Positions 1-7,183 of a stretch of 64,000 nucleotides of DNA are shown here, in pieces. Location of the stretch: NCBI GenBank assembly GCA_016873255.1, contig VGXR01000001.1, forward strand, positions 53,261-117,260. Reading direction: 5' to 3'. The position numbers and the translations under genes are program-made. The DNA is from Planctomycetota bacterium. Lineage in GTDB: Bacteria > Planctomycetota > Phycisphaerae > Phycisphaerales > SM1A02. The notes under the pieces are model-generated. The model saw nothing but the letters and a program-made list of their open reading frames with translations. It did not search any database and was not told the DNA's origin. Numbering within the stretch: position 1 is the stretch's first letter; the number at the start of each line of letters is the position of its first letter.

Positions 1-1004
1 CAGCGGACCTCGTCCCGCTGCATCGCCAGGTTCTCGGTGCGCCTGGAACCCGTGTCCCAGCCCTCGAAGTTGGGCGAGTGCTTGAACGCATCGCGTGCCT
101 TGAGCGACGCAAGCAGCTGGTCGTAGAGCTGCTGGCGGCCCAGCTTGAGGAGCTCGGGTGCGTACCGGTGCGCGGCGATGGCCACGGGGATGCCGCGCAG
201 CTCGAAGCGGCGCTTGTCCTCCTCGGGCACCTCGCGCAGCGCGTCGCCCGCGAGCTTCCAGAACGCGGGCGATGCCGACTGCCGGAGCTTGGCGAGCCAC
301 AGCAGTTCCTCGCGGGTCTCGGGCAGGATGCCCAGCTCGGCCAAGAGCTGCTTGATGTCGCGCAGCATCGCGTCGTCCGGGCGGATGGCAGCGTCGGTCA
401 CCAGCGCCTTCAGGCGGTCGCGCTCGCCGATGCGCATCAGGAGCTCCCACGTGCGCGCGCGCAGCGCGGCCTTGGTCACCGGGCTGGCATCGTTCATCAC
501 CGCGAAGAGCGCGTCCGCGACGCGGTCCTCGCCGTAGAGGCCGGCCAGCGCCAGGAACTCCGGGCGCTTGCGCTCGTCAGGCCCCCACACCGGCACGGGG
601 CCTGCCCACGAGTTCACCGCCACGGTGGTGAAGTCCTTCATCTCGCGCGCGGCGATCTGCTCCAGCAGCCACCGCCGGAACTCGAACGACTCCATGCGCA
701 CGATGTTGGTCTCGAGCGTGGTCCGCAGGCCGTCGCGGTCGTCCTTCACGAGGAGGTCGAACGCGCCCTGACGGACCGCAAGCGAGAAGCCCGGCGCCAC
801 CATCACCCGGCGCAGGGTCCGCGTGGCGTCGTCGTCCAGCGTCCCGCGCGCGGAGAGCTCGGCGATGGCCGACTCCTGCTGGCCGGGGCTGCCGGCCCCG
901 CTCAGCGCGGCAAGCGGGTCCATGGGCTTGCCGGCACAGCCGACCAGCGCGACGGCGCCCGCAAGCGCAGCACAGGCGATCGATACTCGTCGCGGAGACC
1001 GCAT
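1..1004 (-). CDS. Lipoprotein with helical repeats (3' end outside window)
   Basis: The gene reads leftward and runs off the window edge, so its C-terminus is missing. It starts at ATG 1004 with a short basic N-terminus, a hydrophobic stretch and a lipobox-like Val-Gly-Cys at about residue 23, so I expect a signal-peptidase II lipoprotein. The visible ~330 residues are soluble and alpha-helical, rich in Leu/Ala/Arg with repeated helix-pair character resembling HEAT-type repeats, but I cannot name a family. It follows csrA on the same strand, but a terminator-like hairpin (1027-1060) separates them, so it is probably its own transcript. Function unknown. Confidence 0.75.
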   Translation of the reverse strand, partial: MRSPRRVSIACAALAGAVALVGCAGKPMDPLAALSGAGSPGQQESAIAELSARGTLDDDATRTLRRVMVAPGFSLAVRQGAFDLLVKDDRDGLRTTLETNIVRMESFEFRRWLLEQIAAREMKDFTTVAVNSWAGPVPVWGPDERKRPEFLALAGLYGEDRVADALFAVMNDASPVTKAALRARTWELLMRIGERDRLKALVTDAAIRPDDAMLRDIKQLLAELGILPETREELLWLAKLRQSASPAFWKLAGDALREVPEEDKRRFELRGIPVAIAAHRYAPELLKLGRQQLYDQLLASLKARDAFKHSPNFEGWDTGSRRTENLAMQRDEVR

Positions 1005-1026
1005 GGCCAGGAGTGTAGGAACCCGC

Positions 1027-1060
1027 AAAGAAGCCGCCCCGCGCATCGGCGCGGGGCGGC
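1027..1060 (-). terminator. Rho-independent terminator after csrA
   Basis: A perfect 12-bp GC stem (1033-1044 with 1049-1060) closes a four-base loop. On the minus strand it is followed by TTCTTTG. It lies 34 bases beyond the csrA stop codon and before the lipoprotein start, so it most likely ends the csrA transcript. Confidence 0.7.
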
Positions 1061-1093
1061 GGTGGGTCGTCGTTGGAGCAATTGCCCCGGCGG

Positions 1094-1321
1094 TCAGCCG
1101 GAGTCGCCGGTCGGGCGGATCTGGCCGGCAACGCCCGGGTTCTCGTCGTCCTTCAGGATCTGGTCGGCCACCTCGCGGCGGTGCACCTCGACCTCCCGGG
1201 GGAACTCGAGCGCGATGCGGACGCGATCGCCCTTGATCGCCGCGATGCGGACGATGCCCAATGGGGCGGCGGGGTTGCCGATCACGACTTCCTCGCCCTC
1301 TCGCCTGGTGATCACGAGCAT
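1094..1321 (-). CDS. csrA: Carbon storage regulator CsrA (post-transcriptional RNA-binding protein)
   Basis: A 75-residue CsrA/RsmA protein, which dimerises and binds ANGGA/GGA motifs in mRNA leaders to change translation or stability. The N-terminus (MLVITRREGEEVVIG) matches the family strand-1 signature. The Val-His-Arg-Arg-Glu segment at residues 46-50 carries the conserved RNA-binding Arg near the end of strand 5. The protein is about 14 residues longer than the E. coli form, the extra part being a charged tail. ATG 1321 is preceded by AGGAGG (1333-1338) with an 11-base spacing. A terminator follows. Directly upstream on the same strand is a 346-nt non-coding segment with GGA-loop hairpins, which may be its antagonist RNA. 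The reading frame stays open far upstream, but that part has no family character. Confidence 0.95.
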   Translation of the reverse strand: MLVITRREGEEVVIGNPAAPLGIVRIAAIKGDRVRIALEFPREVEVHRREVADQILKDDENPGVAGQIRPTGDSG

Positions 1322-1332
1322 CGCGGAACAAG

Positions 1333-1400
1333 CCTCCTGCCTGCGCTTCGCCGACCGGGGCGACCGACCTGCCAGCCACTCGGTCTCGCGACCGTTCCAT
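1333..1400 (-). promoter_or_regulatory. Candidate CsrA autoregulatory sites in csrA leader
   Basis: The minus-strand leader of csrA has an AUGGA motif (plus 1396-1400) and an AGGA inside its Shine-Dalgarno (1333-1338). CsrA of other bacteria represses its own translation by bridging one GGA over the ribosome site and one upstream, so this arrangement would allow autoregulation. This is inference from motif placement only. Confidence 0.35.
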
Positions 1401-1514
1401 GTGGCCTTACCGGCAGGCAGCGGCGTCAGTGCCGCGCGCAGCGCAAGGGTAGCGGTCACCATCGGGCGCCCCCAAGCGTGGAATCCAAAGTTTGCGGCCA
1501 TTCGGCAGCATGGC

Positions 1515-1556
1515 AAATAAAATGCCCCCGCGCCGGCTTTGGCCGACGCGGGGGCA
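1515..1556 (-). terminator. Strong Rho-independent terminator after the GGA-hairpin segment
   Basis: On the minus strand a 10-bp stem (1547-1556 with 1523-1532) continues into an inner 4-bp stem with loop CAAA. It is followed by TTTTATTT (1515-1522). This is the best terminator in the window. It closes the transcript coming from mraZ or from the candidate small RNA, about 190 bases before csrA. Confidence 0.85.
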
Positions 1557-1860
1557 ACGACGGAATCCGGGCCGTAAGGCCCTGCCCCACCAGCGGGCGT
1601 GCCCCGAGTGGCCGACCATGGCCGCGTGGGGCTGCAAACCTGTCGGCCCGTCCATGGGCCGACGTCCTGACCGACGCGTCCGTGAGGACCGCGATCCGAG
1701 AGACGCCATCCTTGGCGAGGCGGAGCGCGGCGCCGAAGCGCGCGTCCCGGCGAATGGGCTGCCGATCCATGGCTGCCCGAGCCGGTTGCGGTGGTGCGCG
1801 TTCCTCCCGACGCACCGCCGCGGTGATTCACTTGTCGGCTGGTTCCGCCAGCCTCGGGGT
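1515..1860 (-). ncRNA. Candidate CsrB/RsmZ-like CsrA-binding small RNA
   Basis: This 346-base stretch between mraZ and csrA has no credible reading frame. Read on the minus strand it folds by eye into a chain of hairpins that present GGA in the loop. At 1837-1853 a 6-bp stem carries loop CGGAA. At 1788-1821 a 4+6-bp stem has GGGAGGAA in its loop. At 1756-1778 a 7-bp stem with one mismatch carries loop AUGGAUC. At 1704-1717 a 4-bp stem carries AAGGAU. At 1642-1663 a perfect 8-bp stem carries AUGGAC. Further GGA motifs lie in weaker stems, and a variant hairpin near 1610-1623 has AUGGUC. The segment ends in a strong terminator. ANGGA in hexaloops is the layout of CsrB/RsmZ RNAs that titrate CsrA, and csrA is the next gene. 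No clear own promoter was seen, so it might be processed from the mraZ transcript. The 5' end is arbitrary (just after the mraZ stop). Confidence 0.5.
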
Positions 1861-2331
1861 TCAGGTCTCCTGGCGGGGCGCGGCGGAGAGTGCCTGCCGC
1901 GCGCGACGCCAGATGTCCGACGTGTCCGGCTGGAGGCGCTCCTGTTCGCGCTTCCAGGCGGCGGGCTCGCAGAGCTCCAGGTGATCTCGCACGCCGAGGA
2001 TCATGATGGAGCCCGACAGCCCGAACTTCTGCAGCAGCCGGTCCGGGATCCGGACCCGGCCCGCGCTGTCCAGGGGCACGCGTGCCGCCTGGCTGAACAC
2101 GAGCCGCTCGAAGTCCTGCATGGAGGGGTCGCCGACAAGCGACCCACCCAGTGACTGCGAGAGCTGCGCGAACGTCCGTTCGGGCCAGAGCCAGAGCGAG
2201 CCGTTCGCGCCCGGCGCCGCGATGAACCCCTCGCCGTGCCTCTTCTCATCGAGGACCTCCCGCAGCTCTGACGGAATCGCCAAGCGCTGCTTCTGGTCCA
2301 ACGAATGCTCGTACTCGCCGAGGAAAAGCAC
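1861..2331 (-). CDS. mraZ: Transcriptional regulator MraZ
   Basis: MraZ is a ring-forming DNA-binding protein with two AbrB-like halves, usually the first gene of the division/cell-wall cluster and a repressor of its own promoter. Both signature DxxxR motifs are seen: DQKQR early, and DSAGR followed by VRIPDRL in the second half. I chose the GTG at 2331 because the protein then begins MLFLGEYEH, the family start. A GTG 30 bases upstream is open, but it would place the start inside the operator repeats. The product is 156 residues, about normal. Oddly, rsmH, ftsL and the other usual followers are absent: the next things downstream are the candidate RNA and csrA. Confidence 0.92.
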   Translation of the reverse strand: MLFLGEYEHSLDQKQRLAIPSELREVLDEKRHGEGFIAAPGANGSLWLWPERTFAQLSQSLGGSLVGDPSMQDFERLVFSQAARVPLDSAGRVRIPDRLLQKFGLSGSIMILGVRDHLELCEPAAWKREQERLQPDTSDIWRRARQALSAAPRQET

Positions 2332-2357
2332 GGTGAAAGGCGTCCCGTGGCGCCGGG

Positions 2358-2402
2358 GCACACTTTAACCCACAACGCCCCACTTCGCAACACACTACCC
2401 CA
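2358..2402 (-). promoter_or_regulatory. MraZ operator: TGGGN repeats with 10-bp period
   Basis: On the minus strand upstream of mraZ the segments TGGGG, TGTTG, TGGGG, TGGGT and TGTGC occur at exact 10-bp steps (plus-strand positions 2398, 2388, 2378, 2368, 2358). Three are perfect TGGGN, two degenerate. MraZ of other bacteria binds TGGGN direct repeats spaced by five bases, so this is very likely its autoregulatory site. Its position supports the downstream GTG (2331) as the true start. The rest of 2403-2604 is somewhat AT-richer and probably holds the mraZ promoter, but I found no convincing -35/-10 pair. Confidence 0.75.
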
Positions 2403-2604
2403 TCATTTCTTCACTTTTTCCGGCGAGTCCGCGAACAATTGTCAGGAACCGTGCGTAACCCCATGTGCTACGACCGTTTGTGGACACATGTCGATTTCGT
2501 CGCAGACTGCAGAGCGCGCGAGTTCAGCCTCCGTCATCGGTTGGGCGCCCCACCGGGCTCCACCGGCGCCAGGCAGACCGTTCCACGCACCGCCAGAAAG
2601 GCTC

Positions 2605-3255
2605 GTGAGGACCGTGAACCCCCGGAACAAGAACGCGCTCGACTGGGTTCCCGCAGAGCGACCGACCGTGGCGCCGGTCCTCGACCGGATCCCGGCGGGG
2701 TCGTTCGTCCTCACGTCCGCGCATGCCGACCTCCGGGCGGGGGTCTCGGTGAAGTGGGTGCAGCAGTGCTCCACCACCCCGCCGATGGTGATGGTGGCGG
2801 TGCAGAAGGGCCATGTGCTCAGCCCGCTCATCCGCGACAGCCGCAGCTTCTGCGTGTGCCAGCTTGACCCGGCCGACCGGTCGACCTCGCGGGCGTTCGA
2901 CCTGCAGACTCCCGGCATCGACCCGTTCATCGGCAGCCCGGTGGACCGCACGCCGAGCGGTTGCCCGGTGCCCGCGCGGTCGCTTGGATACGTCGACTGC
3001 GAACTCACCCGGCACGTGGACATCGACGGGGACTGCGAGATCTACGTGGGGATCGTGCACCACGCCGCCACCCTGCTCGACCCGCGCGAGGCAGCGAGCT
3101 GCCTTTGCGACGGCGCCACGGTGATGCGGGCACGCGAGACCGCCAAGCCCGCCGCCGCCCTGCGACGCACGCACACGCCGCCCGTCGCAAAGAAGCCGCT
3201 CCCGCGCAAGCCCGTGCGCGAGGCCCCCAAGGCCGCGCGGCCGCGCGCGCGCTGA
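2605..3255 (+). CDS. Flavin reductase-like domain protein
   Basis: A ~216-residue protein of the flavin reductase / FMN-binding split-barrel type (DIM6/NTAB group). After a short N-terminal segment comes the recognisable core: RIPAGSFVLTS, a KWVQQCS segment typical of the substrate/FMN loop, and PPMVMVAVQKGH followed by a region matching the 'never mix / interrupted' strand. The C-terminal 30 residues are basic and proline-rich and probably disordered. The start is uncertain: GTG 2605, GTG 2614 and ATG 2488 are all in frame and none has a good Shine-Dalgarno; I took 2605 because the conserved part begins soon after. Gene 3290 follows on the same strand 34 bases later. Likely an FMN-dependent reductase or FMN-binding protein; substrate unknown. 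Confidence 0.75.
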   Translation: MRTVNPRNKNALDWVPAERPTVAPVLDRIPAGSFVLTSAHADLRAGVSVKWVQQCSTTPPMVMVAVQKGHVLSPLIRDSRSFCVCQLDPADRSTSRAFDLQTPGIDPFIGSPVDRTPSGCPVPARSLGYVDCELTRHVDIDGDCEIYVGIVHHAATLLDPREAASCLCDGATVMRARETAKPAAALRRTHTPPVAKKPLPRKPVREAPKAARPRAR

Positions 3256-3289
3256 CCCGCCACGGCGCTCCCCGGCTACAGTCACCCCG

Positions 3290-4381
3290 ATGCGGCACTT
3301 CCGCACCGCCACGGGCGCGTTCCTCAATCCCTCCAACCGGTTCGGCGTGGACTACCGCGCCGAGGCCGCCTCGTTCGCGCCGCCTCCGGTGCCCATCGTC
3401 GACGCCCACTCGCACGTGCACGGCACCGAGGCCGCACGCATCCTGCGCGACTCGATGGACCTCTACGGCATCGAGCGCATCCACAGCATGACGCGCCTCG
3501 CGGACGTGGAGTCCATCCGCGGCGTCCTCGGCGACCGGATCCGGTTCATCGCCGTGCCGGACTTCGGCGACCCGGACCGGCGCGCCGCCCACGGACCGCG
3601 CTTCCTGGAATCCATCAAGCACTTCCGTGCCGCGGGTGCGGAGGTCTGCAAGTTCTGGGCCGCGCCGCGCGGCGTCGACTTCGGCCACGAGGTCGGCGAG
3701 CCCCGGCTCCTGGCGCTCGATGCCCCCCACCGTCGCGCAGCCATGGACGAGGCCGCGTCGCTCGGCATGTCGTTCATGGCGCACGTGGCCGACCCGGACA
3801 CGTGGTTCGCCACCAAGTACGCCGACCGCTCGCGCTACGGCAGCAAGCGCGACCACTACGAGCCGCTCGAACGGCTCCTCACGGAGTACCGCGTGCCCTG
3901 GATCGTGGCGCACATGGGCGGCTCGCCCGAGGACCTCGGGTTCCTCTCGTCGCTCCTGCAGGCGCACCCCAACCTGCACCTCGACGCCAGCGCCACCAAG
4001 TGGATGGTGCGCGAGCTGAGCAAGCACCCGCCGGCCGACCTTCGGGCGTTCATGGCACGCTGGCAGGGCCGCATCCTGTTCGGGAGCGACATCGTCACCA
4101 ACGACGACCACCTCCGGGGCGGCGAGAAGCGCAACGAGATGGCGGCCAAGGCAAGCGACCGCGAGAGCGCGTTCGACCTGTATGCCAGCCGCTACTGGGC
4201 GCTGCGCGCGCTGTGGGAGACCGACTGGGAGCTGGAGAGCCCGATCAGCGACCCGGACCTGGCGATGGTCGATCCCGCGCGTCACCCGCACGACGCACCG
4301 GCGCTCCGCGGCGCGGCGCTGCCGCCGGAGGTGCTCGCCACGTTCTACCGCGGCGCAGCCGGGAAGTTCAGCCCCGCCTGA
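3290..4381 (+). CDS. Amidohydrolase family (PF04909-like) metal-dependent hydrolase
   Basis: A 363-residue TIM-barrel hydrolase. Visible metal-site motifs are HSH at residues 40-42 after a VDA strand, a mid-protein FMAHVAD, then IVAHMGGSPEDL, and a late ILFGSDIV that supplies the final Asp. This pattern fits the amidohydrolase-2 group (decarboxylases and lactone hydrolases) rather than dihydroorotase. There is no signal peptide, so it is cytoplasmic. It starts at ATG 3290 shortly after the flavin reductase gene and may be co-transcribed with it. Its stop overlaps the convergent gene at 4368 by 14 bases. Substrate cannot be deduced. Confidence 0.85.
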   Translation: MRHFRTATGAFLNPSNRFGVDYRAEAASFAPPPVPIVDAHSHVHGTEAARILRDSMDLYGIERIHSMTRLADVESIRGVLGDRIRFIAVPDFGDPDRRAAHGPRFLESIKHFRAAGAEVCKFWAAPRGVDFGHEVGEPRLLALDAPHRRAAMDEAASLGMSFMAHVADPDTWFATKYADRSRYGSKRDHYEPLERLLTEYRVPWIVAHMGGSPEDLGFLSSLLQAHPNLHLDASATKWMVRELSKHPPADLRAFMARWQGRILFGSDIVTNDDHLRGGEKRNEMAAKASDRESAFDLYASRYWALRALWETDWELESPISDPDLAMVDPARHPHDAPALRGAALPPEVLATFYRGAAGKFSPA

Positions 4382-5291
4382 TCTGGGCGGAGAGCGCACG
4401 GGCCGCGGCGCTCGGGCGGCGGGGGTCGAAGCGGCAGGCCTCCGGGACGAACGCGTCGCCCGCGGTGCCGCAGCTGATCACCGGCAGCCCCGCGCGCACG
4501 GCAAGACGGATGGCGATGGGGTCGCCGGGCTCGATGGGCGGACGCGCGCCGCGCACGAACGCCGCGAACGCGCCGGCCACGCCCCGAGCAGGGGTGCCCA
4601 CGGACTCGATCGGCAGGCGGCGGTCGAAGGCAAGCGCCGCGGCCACGCCCGAGGCAAGGAGCTCGGGCTCCTCGGCACGCTCGTCGAGGGCGATCCGCCA
4701 TGCTCCGCCCGCGGCCGACGCGAGCTGAGCGGCCTGCCCGGCATTGCCCGCATCCGGGTGCACCACCAGCACGATCGGCCTCCCCAGGATTGCCGCACGG
4801 CCCGCCACGTCGAGCGCCGCGCGCGCATCGCACGAGGACGCCGGCGACGCAAGCAGCAGGCACGCGCACTCGCCGTCGCGGACGCCCCACTCCTCGCGGA
4901 GCCCGGCGGCCGCAAGCGGCGCAATGGGCTCCGGGAGCGCGTCGGGCATCGGCTCGGGCCGCATGCCGAGCGCACGCACGGCCTCCGCGGCACGGACACC
5001 GGCCGCGATCACCGCCCCGAACCGCCGCCCGCCGAACCCCGCGCGCCGCAGCGCGGAACCCGACAGCGAGACACGCCCGAGCGGCGGCTGGAACGACCGC
5101 AGGACCGCCAGCCCCGCGCTCGCCGCGCGCTCCGCATCGGCGCCGGTGCCGATCACGGCCACCGGGCGCCCGCCGAGCACGGAGGCGAGCGCACGCAGCC
5201 TCGGCCGCGGGCACGACGACGGGTCGACGAACGCCGCCACGCCGGGAGCGGATGCTGCGCTGCGGAGGCTCGTTGCGGCGGCGGCCGGCAT
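4368..5291 (-). CDS. Glycosyltransferase-like (GT-B fold?) protein
   Basis: A 307-residue Ala/Arg-rich protein. The second half resembles the nucleotide-sugar domain of GT-B enzymes: LREEWGVRDGE introduces a new Rossmann-like domain, IVLVVHPDAGN is a core strand and turn, and LAVRAGLPVISCGTAGDAF looks like the 'GLPVIat..gg' segment. The usual catalytic ExxxxxxxE pair is not clear, so activity is doubtful. ATG 5291 lies one base after the stop of the upstream lipoprotein gene, so it is the last gene of a minus-strand operon with DUF2752 and two lipoproteins. It could instead be a conserved planctomycete protein of unknown role. Confidence 0.5.
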   Translation of the reverse strand: MPAAAATSLRSAASAPGVAAFVDPSSCPRPRLRALASVLGGRPVAVIGTGADAERAASAGLAVLRSFQPPLGRVSLSGSALRRAGFGGRRFGAVIAAGVRAAEAVRALGMRPEPMPDALPEPIAPLAAAGLREEWGVRDGECACLLLASPASSCDARAALDVAGRAAILGRPIVLVVHPDAGNAGQAAQLASAAGGAWRIALDERAEEPELLASGVAAALAFDRRLPIESVGTPARGVAGAFAAFVRGARPPIEPGDPIAIRLAVRAGLPVISCGTAGDAFVPEACRFDPRRPSAAARALSAQIRRG

Positions 5292-5292
5292 G

Positions 5293-5967
5293 TCATCCGT
5301 TGCTGAAGCGCGAGACGCCCTCGCCGAAGTTCTTCGGCTCGTACTCGTAGAAGAGCTTGGCGATGTCGTCGGCCAGCTTCTTCTCGAGCATGTCCTCCAT
5401 GCGCCGGCGCTGCGCCGAGGTGCGGAAGGCATCGGGCATCTGCGAGTCGAGCTCGCTGGCGACGGGCTGGCCCTTGGGATCGCCGCCGAGCGGCGGGAAG
5501 AGCCGCTCCTTGCCCTTGACGTCCACCACCTTGACGTAGGCGCTGGCCACGGGCTTGGGCGTGGCGCCGTCGGGCGAGAGCGCGAAGCTCTCCATCTCCA
5601 CGTAGACCACGATGTCCGCCTTCACCGCATCGCCGAGCTCCTCGATGGAGACGCGCTTGGCGCTGGTCTCCACTCGTCGGACATAGGAGATGAGTTCGCG
5701 GCCGCTCACCACGTCGCTCACCAGCTTGAGGCGGCGGAACTCGTTGGAGACGTCGTCGCCGAGCGCGGCGCGAAGCTGCAGGCGGCTGATGACGTTCTGG
5801 CGGTCGTCGACGAAGACCACCACCTTCTTGTCCGCAGGGAGCGTGTACATGGCCGGCCGCTTCGGCGGTCCCTGCGCCACGTAGAGGGCAGGCACGGCCA
5901 TGTTGCAGCCCGGCGCGGCGAGGAGCGCGGCCGATGCGAGCAGGGCGATGGCGCGTGCGACCCGCAT
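5293..5967 (-). CDS. Lipoprotein of unknown function (paralogue of neighbour)
   Basis: A 224-residue lipoprotein: basic start, hydrophobic stretch and a lipobox-like Ala-Pro-Gly-Cys at residues 18-21. The mature part has a KKVVVFVDDR strand, a helix region, a VKADIVVYVEMESF strand with a following Pro-Gly, then AYVKVVDVKGKERLFPP, and a final helix ending LFYEYE. The upstream gene (5971-6633) has the same order of elements, so the two look like paralogues. Both probably sit on the periplasmic face of a membrane as part of one complex. It lies 3 bases after that gene and 1 base before the glycosyltransferase-like gene. I do not recognise the family. Confidence 0.75.
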   Translation of the reverse strand: MRVARAIALLASAALLAAPGCNMAVPALYVAQGPPKRPAMYTLPADKKVVVFVDDRQNVISRLQLRAALGDDVSNEFRRLKLVSDVVSGRELISYVRRVETSAKRVSIEELGDAVKADIVVYVEMESFALSPDGATPKPVASAYVKVVDVKGKERLFPPLGGDPKGQPVASELDSQMPDAFRTSAQRRRMEDMLEKKLADDIAKLFYEYEPKNFGEGVSRFSNG

Positions 5968-5970
5968 GCG

Positions 5971-6633
5971 TCAGCCCTTCAGCCGCTTGTTGGGGTACTT
6001 GTCCTCGAGGTGGTCGTAGAACAGCTTGTTCACGGTCTGCGTGAACTTGGCCACCACGCCGAGCTGGATCTGCTGCTCCGACGCGCTCTCGCGGCTCAGG
6101 TCCTTCACGTCGGGGAACTTCACCGCGATGCTGTACTCCTCGCTGAAGGCATCGGGATCGATCGAGTCGCGCTCCACGATGCCGACGTTGGCGCCGGCCA
6201 TGCCCTCCCAGATCCAGCGGTTGCCGGGCGGGTTGAGGCGGAACTCGAAGATGTCCACGAACACCACGCGGTCGACGCCGAGCTCCTCGGCGATGTGCCC
6301 GAGCGGCATGGTGGTCCAGCTGGGTGTTCGGTAGCACCAGGCGAGCGACTCGCGCCAGTCGAGGACCCTGGCGCCGCTCACGTGCTCGGTGATGCCCGCG
6401 GCGATGTTGCCGGCGACGTTGGGCACCACGGTCGGGTGCTCGTAGAGCACGCCGCGGTCGGCGTTGACCACGATGGCCACGGTCTTGTTCTCGAGGCCGC
6501 GGTAGCGCGCCAGCACCTCCACCTTCTTCTCGACCTCGATGGCCTCGCCCATCTTCGAGGCGACGCCGAAGATGCCGCAGGAGGCAAGGAGGAACGGGCC
6601 CGAGGCGAGGAGGATGGCGGCGGTCTTCTTCAT
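5971..6633 (-). CDS. Lipoprotein of unknown function
   Basis: A 220-residue lipoprotein beginning MKKTAAILLASGPFLLASC, a textbook type II signal with Cys at residue 19. The mature protein has NKTVAIVVNADRG, a helix, an EELGVDRVVFVDIFEFRLNPPGN block and a late SIAVKFPDVKDLSRE segment, ending in a helix with LFYDHLED. These blocks correspond to those of the next gene, which suggests duplication. The start codon overlaps the stop of the DUF2752 gene by four bases (ATGA), so translation is coupled. Role unknown; the conserved neighbour pair suggests an envelope complex. Confidence 0.78.
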   Translation of the reverse strand: MKKTAAILLASGPFLLASCGIFGVASKMGEAIEVEKKVEVLARYRGLENKTVAIVVNADRGVLYEHPTVVPNVAGNIAAGITEHVSGARVLDWRESLAWCYRTPSWTTMPLGHIAEELGVDRVVFVDIFEFRLNPPGNRWIWEGMAGANVGIVERDSIDPDAFSEEYSIAVKFPDVKDLSRESASEQQIQLGVVAKFTQTVNKLFYDHLEDKYPNKRLKG

Positions 6634-7151
6634 AGGGATGCCGGGGCGTTGTGCAGTGCGTCGACGGGCAGGGCGCCGCGCACCAGCGCGACCTTCCAGC
6701 CCCACGACAGGAGCGCGAGGATCCCGAGCGCAAGCAGCGCGCGGGCGGTGATGCGGCTGCCCAGGACGTGCGCGAGGCGGCTGCCGGTGAGGGCGGTGTG
6801 CAGGCACGTCGCGGCACCGGCCGCCGTGCCGATGGCCAGCACGAAGCCCATGGGCTGTACGTATGCCGACCGCAGGAAGCTGCCGTGAGCGGCGTGGGAA
6901 AAGGCCGTGGTCATGCCGCAGCTCGGGCACGGCAGGTTCATGGACACCATCCAGCCGCACGGCGCCAGGCCGAGGGCCCGGTGGGTGCCCACGCCGTCCG
7001 GCGACGGGTCGAGCCACGCGGCCACGCCGAGGACCGCAAGCCCCGCGGCCGCCAGCACGGCGCACGTCCAGCGCTCCGCGCGCGTGGCGCGCAGCGGCGC
7101 CGGCGTCACGGGCGGCGCGGCTGTCGGGGCGATGGCGGCGGAGGGCACCAT
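6630..7151 (-). CDS. DUF2752 membrane protein
   Basis: A 173-residue membrane protein. After about 30 residues comes a first hydrophobic helix, then the DUF2752 core: CGWMVSMNLPCPSCGMTTAF, containing the PCPSCGMT motif, followed by a histidine and two more hydrophobic helices. The family's function is unknown; the Cys pair and nearby His suggest redox or metal chemistry at the membrane. ATG 7151 was chosen because it gives the normal family length; it lies 32 bases from the divergent dipeptidase start. It is the first gene of the operon with two lipoproteins and a glycosyltransferase-like protein. Confidence 0.85.
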   Translation of the reverse strand: MVPSAAIAPTAAPPVTPAPLRATRAERWTCAVLAAAGLAVLGVAAWLDPSPDGVGTHRALGLAPCGWMVSMNLPCPSCGMTTAFSHAAHGSFLRSAYVQPMGFVLAIGTAAGAATCLHTALTGSRLAHVLGSRITARALLALGILALLSWGWKVALVRGALPVDALHNAPASL

Positions 7152-7183
7152 GGATTCGGGCCCCAAAGCGTACCTTCCCGCCG

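Noticed and set aside
1322..1831. Open frame continuous with csrA upstream (245 codons) and a second 119-codon frame over the same stretch
   Set aside because: Composition is arbitrary (runs of Arg/Gly/Pro/Ser), it has no ribosome site, it crosses the terminator, and the CsrA family starts at ATG 1321 with a good Shine-Dalgarno.
1515..1860. RNase P RNA, tmRNA, 6S or SRP RNA
   Set aside because: None of the diagnostic motifs is present: no P4 GAGGAAAGUCC, no tmRNA acceptor/T-arm, no SRP GGAAG/AGCAG loop, no 6S bubble layout. Only GGA-loop hairpins are clear.
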